Positions 36,695-44,754 of a DNA stretch of 64,000 nucleotides are shown in pieces. The notes under the pieces were generated by a model. It made no database searches. It saw nothing but the letters and a program-made list of their open reading frames with translations, and was not told the origin of the DNA. The stretch lies in assembly GCA_015654675.1 (NCBI GenBank), contig JAATGM010000002.1, positions 62,001 through 126,000 on the forward strand, in the 5' to 3' direction. The position numbers and the translations under genes were made by a program. Source of the stretch: Planctomycetota bacterium. Lineage in GTDB: Bacteria; Planctomycetota; Phycisphaerae; UBA1845; UTPLA1. Positions within the stretch are counted from its first letter, which is position 1. Each line of letters begins with the position of its first letter.

Positions 36695-37939
36695 TCAAGA
36701 TCCGTGGGGTTGAGTCGTCAGGCGGAGTCGGCGCAGGTTGGCGTTGTATTGTCTGATGCGCTCGCGCTGCTCGGGCGGGAGTCGCTCAATGGCCATTTCG
36801 TCTAGTTCGACGCCTTCGTAATTGGCATCAGAGGCGGGTCGCGTTGTCGCAGAAGAACCACCTTGCGCGAACTCTACGCCGGGCTTGCGTTCGTCGCCGG
36901 CTTTGCCGGGGCCGCCATTTCCTTCGCCCTTCCTGGCGTTGGCGGCGATGTCCTTCTGGGCGGCTTTTACGCCGCGCGGGTCGGACAGTTTCTGGCCCGG
37001 ACCGCGTCCAGCCATTGATCCGCCCGGGGGAGCGTTCGGGGCGGGCTGGCCGGGAGGGGTGTTCTGGTTGCCGGGATTTCGGCCGGCTGATCTGAGCTGA
37101 GAGCCGGCACCGCTGGATTTTGACCGGGCTGGAACGATGGCTCCGCCGGTTGATGATGAATTCTGTTGGTTGGGTGATGATGCGCCCTGATTGGCTGATC
37201 CCGAGGACGAGCCGGATCTGCCGTTCGAAGCACTTCCACTGTCGGCTCGAAGCTGTTGCGTTCCGTAGGTCACTCCGGCCGGGCGCTCGGCCGGTTGGCC
37301 GAACATCGAGCTGCCGGCGGTCGAGTCGGGTGGATTGGGCGGCTGCCGGGGCGAGAGATGGTCGCCGGAGTCGGGTTGTTCGACTTTGATCTTGCCGGTC
37401 GGCTTTGGCGGATCGGACTGTGCGACCTTTTGCTGCGGTTGCTGGCAACCGGAGGTTGCAAGGATCGCGATTGCAACTCCCAGCGTGGCCCAACGAGTGG
37501 GCCAGACCCAAGGCAGACGAATCGCCGGCCGCCGGGCAATCCATGCGGAAGTGTCCGCGAGGGCCATCGATTGAAACGCATTGGTGGAATCGAGTGAATT
37601 GAGAAACTCGGCGGCGGAGACGATGCGGCCAGCCGCGTCGAACTGCTCGTCAAGGCGATTGACATATCCTGGCAGCAGCTTCCGTCGACGCAGCGTGAGG
37701 AACAGGGTGATGGCGAGCGCTAGCAGAGCAATTGCGCCGAAGAGTGCCGCTTCGGACAGGCGGAGCGCCGATCGGAATGTAAGGAGCACGGCGGCGCATC
37801 CGAGAGACGCCAGTGACGCGAAGACGGCCGATTGCAGTCCGAGGAGCAGCCATGCGCGGCGCCGGGCGCGGGCGAACAAACGGCGCAGCGGTTTCAGGTT
37901 TTCAATCTGCTTCGAAGTTCTCTCGGCGGACGGTGTCAT
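36695..37939 (-). CDS. Membrane protein with long disordered Gln/Ser/Gly/Pro-rich C-terminus
   Basis: A 414-residue protein with TM helices at about 30-54, 62-83 and 148-165, the last ending ILATSGCQQ. A soluble segment between TM2 and TM3 reads KLLPGYVNRLDEQFDAAGRIVSAAEFLNS, resembling the N-terminal part of DUF4175-like proteins encoded beside MoxR/vWA genes. From residue about 165 to 380 the chain is low complexity (Ser, Gly, Asn, Gln, Pro) and probably disordered, with a short ordered C-terminus. The ATG at 37939 is chosen because upstream in-frame sequence to 38353 is Arg-rich and overlaps the small TM gene. Function unknown. Confidence 0.7.
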   Translation of the reverse strand: MTPSAERTSKQIENLKPLRRLFARARRRAWLLLGLQSAVFASLASLGCAAVLLTFRSALRLSEAALFGAIALLALAITLFLTLRRRKLLPGYVNRLDEQFDAAGRIVSAAEFLNSLDSTNAFQSMALADTSAWIARRPAIRLPWVWPTRWATLGVAIAILATSGCQQPQQKVAQSDPPKPTGKIKVEQPDSGDHLSPRQPPNPPDSTAGSSMFGQPAERPAGVTYGTQQLRADSGSASNGRSGSSSGSANQGASSPNQQNSSSTGGAIVPARSKSSGAGSQLRSAGRNPGNQNTPPGQPAPNAPPGGSMAGRGPGQKLSDPRGVKAAQKDIAANARKGEGNGGPGKAGDERKPGVEFAQGGSSATTRPASDANYEGVELDEMAIERLPPEQRERIRQYNANLRRLRLTTQPHGS

Positions 37940-38076
37940 GTGTGGAAGACCCCACAAGGCGGTGAGGGTGCATGGCCGCGGACGCAAGCGCATGTGACGT
38001 CTTAACTTGCAGCCAGATATATCATAACGCGCGAATGGCGAGTTCCAAGCGGGTTGGGTCATTGCGAAGCGAGGTG

Positions 38077-38517
38077 TCATCCGGGCTGGCTGGTGGCACT
38101 CGTCGCGGTCGCGGGCGGTGCCGGGTCGGGCCGAAATCTTGCGGCTGAATATCTCCAAAACCACGGAACTGCGAAGGCGAGGATCGCGAAGGCCGCAATG
38201 AATCCGACGACGATCATCACGATGCGTAAATTCTGAACGCGGCCCGGTGCGGCTTTTTTGGCGCGGGTTGAGTCGACGATTGAGCGGCTTCGGCGGGCGC
38301 CAAGTTGGGCGAGCTGTTTCCGCCAGGTCACTGCTTCCGATTCGCAATTGCATGCGGCAGCGATGTGGATCATCTGGGTTAGAATTCGAGATGACATGTC
38401 GCGGTCAGCGCCGGCGAGCAGTCGGGCCTGACGCAGCAACTCCATGGCCTGGGTGACAGCGCCGGCTTCGATGGCGTCGTTGGCCTGATGGAGCAGGGTC
38501 TGGGCGGATTGATTCAT
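38077..38517 (-). CDS. Small TM protein with N-terminal helical (TPR-like) region
   Basis: A 146-residue protein: the first 60 residues form helix pairs (LLHQANDAIEAGAVTQAMELLRQARLLAGADR) like a TPR unit. A basic linker follows, then one TM helix at about 97-121 (IVMIVVGFIAAFAILAFAVPW) and a short Pro/Ala/Thr tail. Its start overlaps the stop of the GAP1-like gene (38514-38517, ATGA), so the two are translationally coupled and the products probably act together. No family recognised. Confidence 0.75.
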   Translation of the reverse strand: MNQSAQTLLHQANDAIEAGAVTQAMELLRQARLLAGADRDMSSRILTQMIHIAAACNCESEAVTWRKQLAQLGARRSRSIVDSTRAKKAAPGRVQNLRIVMIVVGFIAAFAILAFAVPWFWRYSAARFRPDPAPPATATSATSQPG

Positions 38518-40454
38518 CGGGGCGGCCCGGATGGGGGCAACTTTTCATTCGCCACGCGACGCAAGTCCTTCATTGCGCTTTCAAACCAAAGCAAGGCATT
38601 TTTCGGGCGAGGAGTGCGGCGCATGGCGGAGGTGGCGGTGGCGCAACGTTCGAGCACGGGCCAGAGTGTGATGTCGACGGTGATGGTTCCGAATGGTGCA
38701 GTCGTGGTGGGTGTTCTGCCGGACTCAATCGCTTCGGCGAGCAGACTCAGCGGTTGCTCAAAACGGCGAAAGTCGTCGAGGTTCTGGCACTCGGCGGCCA
38801 ATTCGCGGCAGGCGTCCACGATGAGTCGTTGCCTTGTGTTGTCGGGCTGGGTAGTTGCGGGCGCGGCTATTGCATTGACGAGTGCGGCAATTTGCTTATC
38901 GACCTCAGCGGGACTCGAGACTCCACTGTTGGGTAACGGAGGCGTTGCTTTTTGTCGCTTAACGAATGAGGTCAGCGAGGCGATGGCTTCGTCAAATCCG
39001 GCGTCGCGCAGGGTCGGATCGACGCGGGCGTTGACGGTGATCGCGGCCATGAGCGATTGGGCATCGGCGGCCCCGTCGGCTTCAGCTTCGGGAGTTGTCG
39101 GACGCTTTGCCGGGGCGCTCAGAGCGCGGATTTCGGAATAGAGTTCGGTCATGACGCGACTCAAGCGGTCGGGCTGCGGAGCCAGTCGAGATCGCTGCTC
39201 GGCCCAGCGGCGAGCCGGCGCGGCGGCTACGGTGGGTCCGCGGCTTTCGAGTGCGTGAATTGCCTTGTCGGCCGCGTCTCGCGAGGGTTTATCGTTCGGG
39301 GATGCCGCTGCGATAGCTGCGTCCGCGGCTTGCACGAGCCGGGCGTCTTCGTTCCGCTCGGCCAGGGCGACACGAAGCGGGTCGGCGACTTCGAGTGATA
39401 GTGTGGCGGCGTTGGACGAAAACTCGTCGGAGAGGTCTTGAAGGGCGGATGCCTGCTCGGCGGGATTCGTGAGCGGAACTTGAAGGAAGCGAGTCAGCGC
39501 GGCCGGCCAGGGATTGGCGGCGGCCGGGGCAGGGCGTCGAATTCGCCAGCCGGTTGCGGCGCCCGCGGCGAATGCCACGAGCGCGACAGCCAGCAGCGTC
39601 GCAACGCCGGCGGCGCGGCGCGCGGGCGGTTCGGCGATGGAAGCGCGCATGCTGTTCTCCTTCAGTGCGTCGTAGTCGGGTTCGATTTCAGTCTGGGCAA
39701 AGCTGTTGTAGGTTCGAACAATTCGACCGGGATCGCGGCCTTCAAGGATTCCGGCCTGAACGAGGCGTCGGGCGTAAGGCGAAACCGCGCCCTGCAACGG
39801 ACGGGGGGGATTTGAAATCGAAGCGGGAACGCCATCGGCGAGGCAAACGAGGGTGGTTCGCATTTCGGTGTTCAGGGCGCGATAGACGACGCTGAACCGC
39901 TCGCGAATCTCGGGTGGCAGGAGACGCTCGACCAGCGCGATGTCGACGAGCGTGCATTGATCATCGCGAACGATGATGGGATTTCGTGTGCCCCAGCTCG
40001 CCTCGATGAGTGAGATAATTCCCAAGGCAGTCTCGAATCGCACTGCTGAATGATTCGGGAATACGGGGTCGGGAGCCGGCAGCTCGACAGGGGCGAGTGG
40101 TGTAGCCGAAGTCCAATTCCAGAGGGGTTTATGGTTGAGGAGCGGCGTCACATCGCCAAAGAGGACGTCGTCCCAGTCGTCACGCGAGACCACGGCTGTG
40201 ATAAAGAGCAAGGTCGGCCGGCCGGCGTCGTCGAGTTCACCCAGCTTTACTAGAGTCAGCGCTCGGCGTTCGGAACCCAGCGGCCGGGACCAATACGCGG
40301 GGCGGGCTGCGAATGAGGCGCGGACGGCCGGATCGTAGGGCGTTCCGAAGGCGAAGGCTTCGAGGGCCTTGCAGTCGGATTGAGTAAGGCCGGGGGTATG
40401 GGCCAGCGTTCGGTAGCCGTCGACGGAGCCGAAGATATGGCGTTCGATTCGCAC
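38514..40454 (-). CDS. GTPase-associated (GAP1-N-like) protein with TM segment
   Basis: A 646-residue protein. Residues 1-230 resemble the N-terminal domain of GTPase-associated protein 1: a start like 'ERHIFGSVDGYRTLAHTPGL', then YWSRPLGSERRALTLVKLG and GRPTLLFITAVVSRDDW. Such proteins accompany P-loop GTPases in predicted bacterial conflict and signalling systems. One TM helix (about 281-303, LLAVALVAFAAGAATGW) divides this from an Ala-rich helical C-terminal half of about 340 residues. The GTPase gene ends 7 bases upstream. The GAP1 assignment is by eye and should be tested with a profile search. Confidence 0.65.
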   Translation of the reverse strand: MRIERHIFGSVDGYRTLAHTPGLTQSDCKALEAFAFGTPYDPAVRASFAARPAYWSRPLGSERRALTLVKLGELDDAGRPTLLFITAVVSRDDWDDVLFGDVTPLLNHKPLWNWTSATPLAPVELPAPDPVFPNHSAVRFETALGIISLIEASWGTRNPIIVRDDQCTLVDIALVERLLPPEIRERFSVVYRALNTEMRTTLVCLADGVPASISNPPRPLQGAVSPYARRLVQAGILEGRDPGRIVRTYNSFAQTEIEPDYDALKENSMRASIAEPPARRAAGVATLLAVALVAFAAGAATGWRIRRPAPAAANPWPAALTRFLQVPLTNPAEQASALQDLSDEFSSNAATLSLEVADPLRVALAERNEDARLVQAADAAIAAASPNDKPSRDAADKAIHALESRGPTVAAAPARRWAEQRSRLAPQPDRLSRVMTELYSEIRALSAPAKRPTTPEAEADGAADAQSLMAAITVNARVDPTLRDAGFDEAIASLTSFVKRQKATPPLPNSGVSSPAEVDKQIAALVNAIAAPATTQPDNTRQRLIVDACRELAAECQNLDDFRRFEQPLSLLAEAIESGRTPTTTAPFGTITVDITLWPVLERCATATSAMRRTPRPKNALLWFESAMKDLRRVANEKLPPSGPPR

Positions 40455-40461
40455 TGTGAAC

Positions 40462-41673
40462 TCACCGGGTCATGAGCATGTAAAGCACAGCCATCGTGCA
40501 GAGCGAGAGGACGAGGACGCAAGTCATGATGACGGCTAGGCGGCGATTGCCACGGACGAATGCTTCCTGTTCGAGGCGGTAAGACTCCTGCTGCGCGGCC
40601 GCGGCGGAGCGCCGCGCGGCGCGGCGTTCGCGGCGGCGCTCGGTCTGCTTCAAGCTTTCGAGGCAATTGACCAGGGGGAGATCGATGTTGATGGGCATCG
40701 AGTCGCGATTTGGAAGGGTCGATCCGTTTCCGTCGGGCACTTCCTGGACGGCGGAGACGGGGAAGACGGCAACGCGCTGGAGGGTGCGGGCGAGGGCGGG
40801 ATAGTGACGCAGGACGAACTCGGGGGCGGTTCCGTGAGATTGAATCAGTTCCTTGTTTCGATCTGCCTTTGTCAGGGCGATTGCGACCGGCACGCGGTGG
40901 CCTCCCTGCCAGTTTCGGATGCGCTCGACGGCCTGAACCATTCCGAAGTCGTCGTCTACGACTTCGGAATGCTTGCCACTGACGGCGACGGCCGGGTCGA
41001 GCAGGAGAATCACGGCGGCGGCGCGGTCGACGTAGTTGAGGAGTTTCTTGACCTGGGGCGGGTTGGTGTCTTCCTCTACGAAGGCGCGGCGGAAGTCCTC
41101 GCCGGAGTAGTCAAACGCGACGAGGAGACGTTTCTGAACGCCGTCGTCGACGAGGAATTCGAGTTGGCGCGTGCCGAGCGTCGCTTCGGGCCACTCGCCG
41201 CGTTTGAGCTGGTCGACGATCGACATGAGCAGCTCGTGGGCGGGCCCGGAGAGGGCTTTCATGGTCAGGCCGCGGACCGCCTTCCAAAGGGTGTTGTAGA
41301 GCGTTGCGAGATAGATGGTCTTGCCGGCCCTTCGCCGGCCGAGGATGAGGATCGCGTCGCGTTCGATGATGGGGGCGCGATCGGCGGCGGGCGGGTCGGT
41401 CAGGGCTTCCGTGCCGGTTGAGGATGACGCATTGTCGGGGGAGTCGCCGCTATCGACGGGCGAGACCGGGATCAGCTCGGCGCCGACGGCCGTCTCCTGG
41501 CGGGTATCGGGCCAGTTGCGGAGGAATTCTTCGTTGTCGGACCAGACGACCTCATCCTGGCTGAACCACGCATTGGGACCGATCGCACCGGCGGCGAACA
41601 TGTCGTGCACGGATTCGAGCGAGAATGGGCCCAGGCGTTTTTCGTTCTGAGTGATGAACCACTGCGAGGGCAT
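40462..41673 (-). CDS. Membrane-anchored P-loop GTPase with N-terminal GYF-like domain
   Basis: A 403-residue GTPase-like protein. Residues 3-55 look like a GYF_2 domain (WFITQNEKRLGPFSLESVHD, IGPNAWFSQDEVVW), which binds proline-rich peptides. After an acidic linker the GTPase domain has G1 GRRRAGKT (112-119), G3 DYSG (188-191) and a G4-like TKAD (268-271) after VPVAIAL. A basic coiled region (RRRERRAARRSAAAAQQE) and a C-terminal TM helix (about 381-401) follow. The frame is open upstream to 41892, but the ATG at 41673 starts the folded domain and has GGAA upstream. Its neighbours in the operon all carry TM segments, suggesting a membrane complex. Confidence 0.8.
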   Translation of the reverse strand: MPSQWFITQNEKRLGPFSLESVHDMFAAGAIGPNAWFSQDEVVWSDNEEFLRNWPDTRQETAVGAELIPVSPVDSGDSPDNASSSTGTEALTDPPAADRAPIIERDAILILGRRRAGKTIYLATLYNTLWKAVRGLTMKALSGPAHELLMSIVDQLKRGEWPEATLGTRQLEFLVDDGVQKRLLVAFDYSGEDFRRAFVEEDTNPPQVKKLLNYVDRAAAVILLLDPAVAVSGKHSEVVDDDFGMVQAVERIRNWQGGHRVPVAIALTKADRNKELIQSHGTAPEFVLRHYPALARTLQRVAVFPVSAVQEVPDGNGSTLPNRDSMPINIDLPLVNCLESLKQTERRRERRAARRSAAAAQQESYRLEQEAFVRGNRRLAVIMTCVLVLSLCTMAVLYMLMTR

Positions 41674-41698
41674 GCGTGTGTTCCGGATCGTGTGGCGA

Positions 41699-43624
41699 TT
41701 ATGAGGGCGGATCGACGTCGATCCAATCGGACGCGTGAGGCGGTTCGCCGAATGGTCGCGCGGGCGTGATCTCGACCTTGATGCGCATTCTATAGCGCGG
41801 GGTCGAGTAGGTCTTTCGTGGGAGAACGACGCGGAATCGGCGGGCAGACCGGACGAGGGTGAGCTCGATTCCGGCGGGCGACGCATTGGCAATCATGGCT
41901 TCGACGGCGTCTCGCCGCGCATCGGGCGGCACCGGATGCTCGTCGACGCGGACTATGCGGTCGCCGACTTCGACGCCGGCGGCGGCAGCGGCCGAGCCGG
42001 GAATGACGCGGGCGACGACCACGCCCACGGCGCTATCGTCGAAATCGGCGCCTACGCCGGAGACGGGGCTGGGACGAGATTCGATTTCAAAGTCGGCGGA
42101 GACGCGCAGGCGGTTAGAGATGGAGCGGAGCTCTTCGTCGATGTCGCTCTTGAGTTTGTCGCGCACGGATGCGGATGGATCGCGTCGTACGACCGCCTTT
42201 ACGTCGGCGTGAATGGATCCGTGAAACGGCTTGCCGGACTCGGAGAGTGTGTGGGTGCGATGGGTGGGTTCGTCGAATGACCAGAGGATCGGAACGGTTG
42301 AGATGGTGCTGCCGAGGAGGCGGTATTCGAAAGTCGTGGGCAAGCGCTTGCGGAGCGACTGTTCGAGGCCGGCGAGGACGCGGGCAGTGTAGGCCTCGAG
42401 GATCTCGTCGTCGGTCCAGGACTTCGACGTCGCCTCGGCGGGCGCGGGATCGAGGGTTGCGAGCCGCGCGAGCTGGTCAGAGACGGCGGCGCGGCGCGAT
42501 CCGGTCGGATAGCAGAGCAGGAAGAGGCGGCATTGGCGCCTTTGGGCGTCGCGCTCCTCGCGGGTGTTGCCGGCTTCGTGGATGCAATTCTTGGCATCGG
42601 CGATTTCGAGGAGGTCGCTGGCGCGGCCGGCGAGCTGCGTCAGTTCGGTTCGACGCGAGGCGTTTTTTGTATTTGCGAGGGCCTGATCGACCCGTTCGAG
42701 CGCGGCCTCGAAGCGCGACGCTTCGACGAGGCCGCGAATCTCGCGAACTTCGTCGGCGAAGCGGAGACGCTCGGCCCTTTCAGGGAGCTGTACGAGTTGG
42801 GCGCGGACGTCGGACGTATGGCGACCGCCGGGATATGCATCGAGGTAGGCGTTCCACGCGGCTTCCTGAAGGGCGATATCGAGCGGGGCGGCGCGGACGC
42901 GTCTTACGCTTTTGTCGAACGCGGTGTCGTCGCGATCCTGCGCGAGGCGCTTAATGCGGGCCTCGGCGCGCTGGCGATTGGGGCCGTCTGGATGGGCGGC
43001 GATGTATTTGCGATAGCCGGCTTCGGCGGCGTCAAAGTCGGGATCGGCGGGGCGGTCGGCGGCGTCGGCCTGGGCGAAGTCGAAGACTTCGAGTTCGCCG
43101 CGGGCGGTATCGAGACGTTGCGATGCGGTTTTGGTGAGATCATTGGATGGATGCGACTGGACGTAGGACTCAAGTGAAGCGACCAGGCCGGCGGGGTTGT
43201 TCGCGGCCTCGCCAGCGCGGATCAGTTCGACCAGTTCGCGGCGGGCCTGGCCGTGATGCCAGTGCCAGATGCCCATGATGCAGGTGAGAACAACCGCCGC
43301 GATGGTGGTCGCGACGATTGCGCGAATCCAGGTTCCGGACTCGTCGGACTGGTACGCGCGGGAAGAGGTAATCGGCGCTTCGGTGGAGGGCCGCGGCGCA
43401 GCGGCCGGGGTGGGTGCGACCAGCGGGCTGGTGGCGACGACCGATGGATCGGGGCCGGCATTTTCGCAATTCTGGGTGGTGCAGCCGCCTTGTTTGAACC
43501 AGCAATCAGAGTGAAAGGAGATGCGGCAGGGGAGGCAACTCTGCACGGCGGCATCGGGGCCGATCGGCTTGCGGCACCGTGGACAAGCGCTGTTTGGAAA
43601 GCGTGCGGTCGAGATGGCCGTCAT
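41699..43624 (-). CDS. Prok-RING-like zinc finger/TM/PDZ protein
   Basis: A 641-residue protein, first gene of the nine-gene array. Residues 14-53 hold a binuclear zinc-finger pattern C14-x2-C17...C30-x2-C33-x4-H38-x2-C41W...GGC48...C53, the layout of prokaryotic RING (prok-RING) domains. A Pro/Ala-rich linker leads to one TM helix (about 101-119), then a helical, charged region with TPR-like units (residues 125-400). A beta-rich segment follows, and a PDZ domain at about 530-602 (VVARVIPGSAAAAAGVEVGDRIVRV). Zinc finger inside and PDZ outside the membrane would suit a scaffold linking the cytosolic GTPase to the periplasm. Topology and function are inference. Confidence 0.75.
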   Translation of the reverse strand: MTAISTARFPNSACPRCRKPIGPDAAVQSCLPCRISFHSDCWFKQGGCTTQNCENAGPDPSVVATSPLVAPTPAAAPRPSTEAPITSSRAYQSDESGTWIRAIVATTIAAVVLTCIMGIWHWHHGQARRELVELIRAGEAANNPAGLVASLESYVQSHPSNDLTKTASQRLDTARGELEVFDFAQADAADRPADPDFDAAEAGYRKYIAAHPDGPNRQRAEARIKRLAQDRDDTAFDKSVRRVRAAPLDIALQEAAWNAYLDAYPGGRHTSDVRAQLVQLPERAERLRFADEVREIRGLVEASRFEAALERVDQALANTKNASRRTELTQLAGRASDLLEIADAKNCIHEAGNTREERDAQRRQCRLFLLCYPTGSRRAAVSDQLARLATLDPAPAEATSKSWTDDEILEAYTARVLAGLEQSLRKRLPTTFEYRLLGSTISTVPILWSFDEPTHRTHTLSESGKPFHGSIHADVKAVVRRDPSASVRDKLKSDIDEELRSISNRLRVSADFEIESRPSPVSGVGADFDDSAVGVVVARVIPGSAAAAAGVEVGDRIVRVDEHPVPPDARRDAVEAMIANASPAGIELTLVRSARRFRVVLPRKTYSTPRYRMRIKVEITPARPFGEPPHASDWIDVDPPS

Positions 43625-43751
43625 GCGCTGGCTGCCCGGATCAGGTTACCCCGCGTTGGAGTATTTCCTCTCGCACTGATTGTAGCGAAGCGATCGAGGC
43701 GGCCGTAGGACTCGACGAAGGTGAGCTGAGCCGAGTCGACGCTGGGGCGGC

Positions 43752-44702
43752 TCAGTCTTTCACGAGCGTCCAAGTGTTGTCGGGGTTGTACTCTGTAATT
43801 GCTGGCGCGAGTTCGCCGGTTTTTTCGCCCAGGTCCTTCTGGTAGACCTTGCCACGCTGGTTTACGACAAACGTCATCACGCCGCTGTTGCCCCACTGGG
43901 CCGGGTAGGCGACCAACGCGAAGCCCGCGACCATGTTTCCGTTGATGACGTAGTCGTACTTGCCGCCGGGGGCTTTGTCGCCCTGGCGGGTGAGAATCTT
44001 GAAGAAGTAGCCGTGGAAGGGTTGCGGGGCGGCGCGCTGTTCCAATTTATCCTTGGAGAGGTATCCCTCGGAGCGGGCGGCGGCGACGGCGGGGCCCAGC
44101 GGGCTGGGCGGCTCGTCGGGCTTGGTCTCCCAGTAGAGGCCGTTTTTCTGGCCGGAGTCGCTGATGAACTTCTGGGCGAATTCGAAGATGTCGTCTCCGT
44201 CGCGATCGTCAGCGGCGTATTCACGCTGGGCGGTGACGTAGCTTCGGCAGACAGAAATGGCGTTCAGCTCGTTTTCGCCGATGCGGCGATCGAGGATTTC
44301 TTCCTGGCCGGCCTTGGTGTCGAAGAACCACTTGTCGCCTTCCTTGACGAGGGGAATGGGGAAGGGCCAGTTTTCGCCGCCGACAACGATGGTGACGGTC
44401 GCGTCATTCTCGCGGGAGAGATTGGCGCGTTCGGTGACGGCTTTGACGAATGCGTCCATGTCGGAGGCGGCTTCGACGCGATCGGGATTGGCGAGATCTT
44501 TTGCGTCCGGTCCGAAGATTTTTCGGAGGGCGTCTCTGTCACGCGACTTTGTCGCCGTGACGAGGGCCTTGAGGGCGTCTTCGGGGGTGGCGAAGGTCTG
44601 CTGCTCGGCGGCGGGGCCGGCCAATGCGATGCCCGATGATGCGAGGACACAAGTAAGCGCGACTACAAGCGCGCGAGTTTGAAACTGTCTATTGACTGGC
44701 AT
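43752..44702 (-). CDS. Secreted DUF2950 protein
   Basis: A 316-residue exported protein of the DUF2950 family. Signal peptide MPVNRQFQTRALVVALTCVL then ASSGIALA. Family phrases include TFATPEDALKALVTATKSRD, KWFFDTKAGQEEILDRRIGENE and NGLYWETKPDEPPSPLGPAVAAA, followed by PQPFHGYFFKILTRQG and GFALVAYPAQWGNSGVMTFVVN. The function is unknown. Genes of this family often sit next to DUF3300 genes, as here, and all three may form one operon (53-bp gap). Start chosen at 44702 because the signal peptide begins there. Confidence 0.92.
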   Translation of the reverse strand: MPVNRQFQTRALVVALTCVLASSGIALAGPAAEQQTFATPEDALKALVTATKSRDRDALRKIFGPDAKDLANPDRVEAASDMDAFVKAVTERANLSRENDATVTIVVGGENWPFPIPLVKEGDKWFFDTKAGQEEILDRRIGENELNAISVCRSYVTAQREYAADDRDGDDIFEFAQKFISDSGQKNGLYWETKPDEPPSPLGPAVAAARSEGYLSKDKLEQRAAPQPFHGYFFKILTRQGDKAPGGKYDYVINGNMVAGFALVAYPAQWGNSGVMTFVVNQRGKVYQKDLGEKTGELAPAITEYNPDNTWTLVKD

Positions 44703-44754
44703 GCCTCTTCCTCGAATTCGTTGTTTGTTCGTGACGTTGCCGATGTCGATCCGA

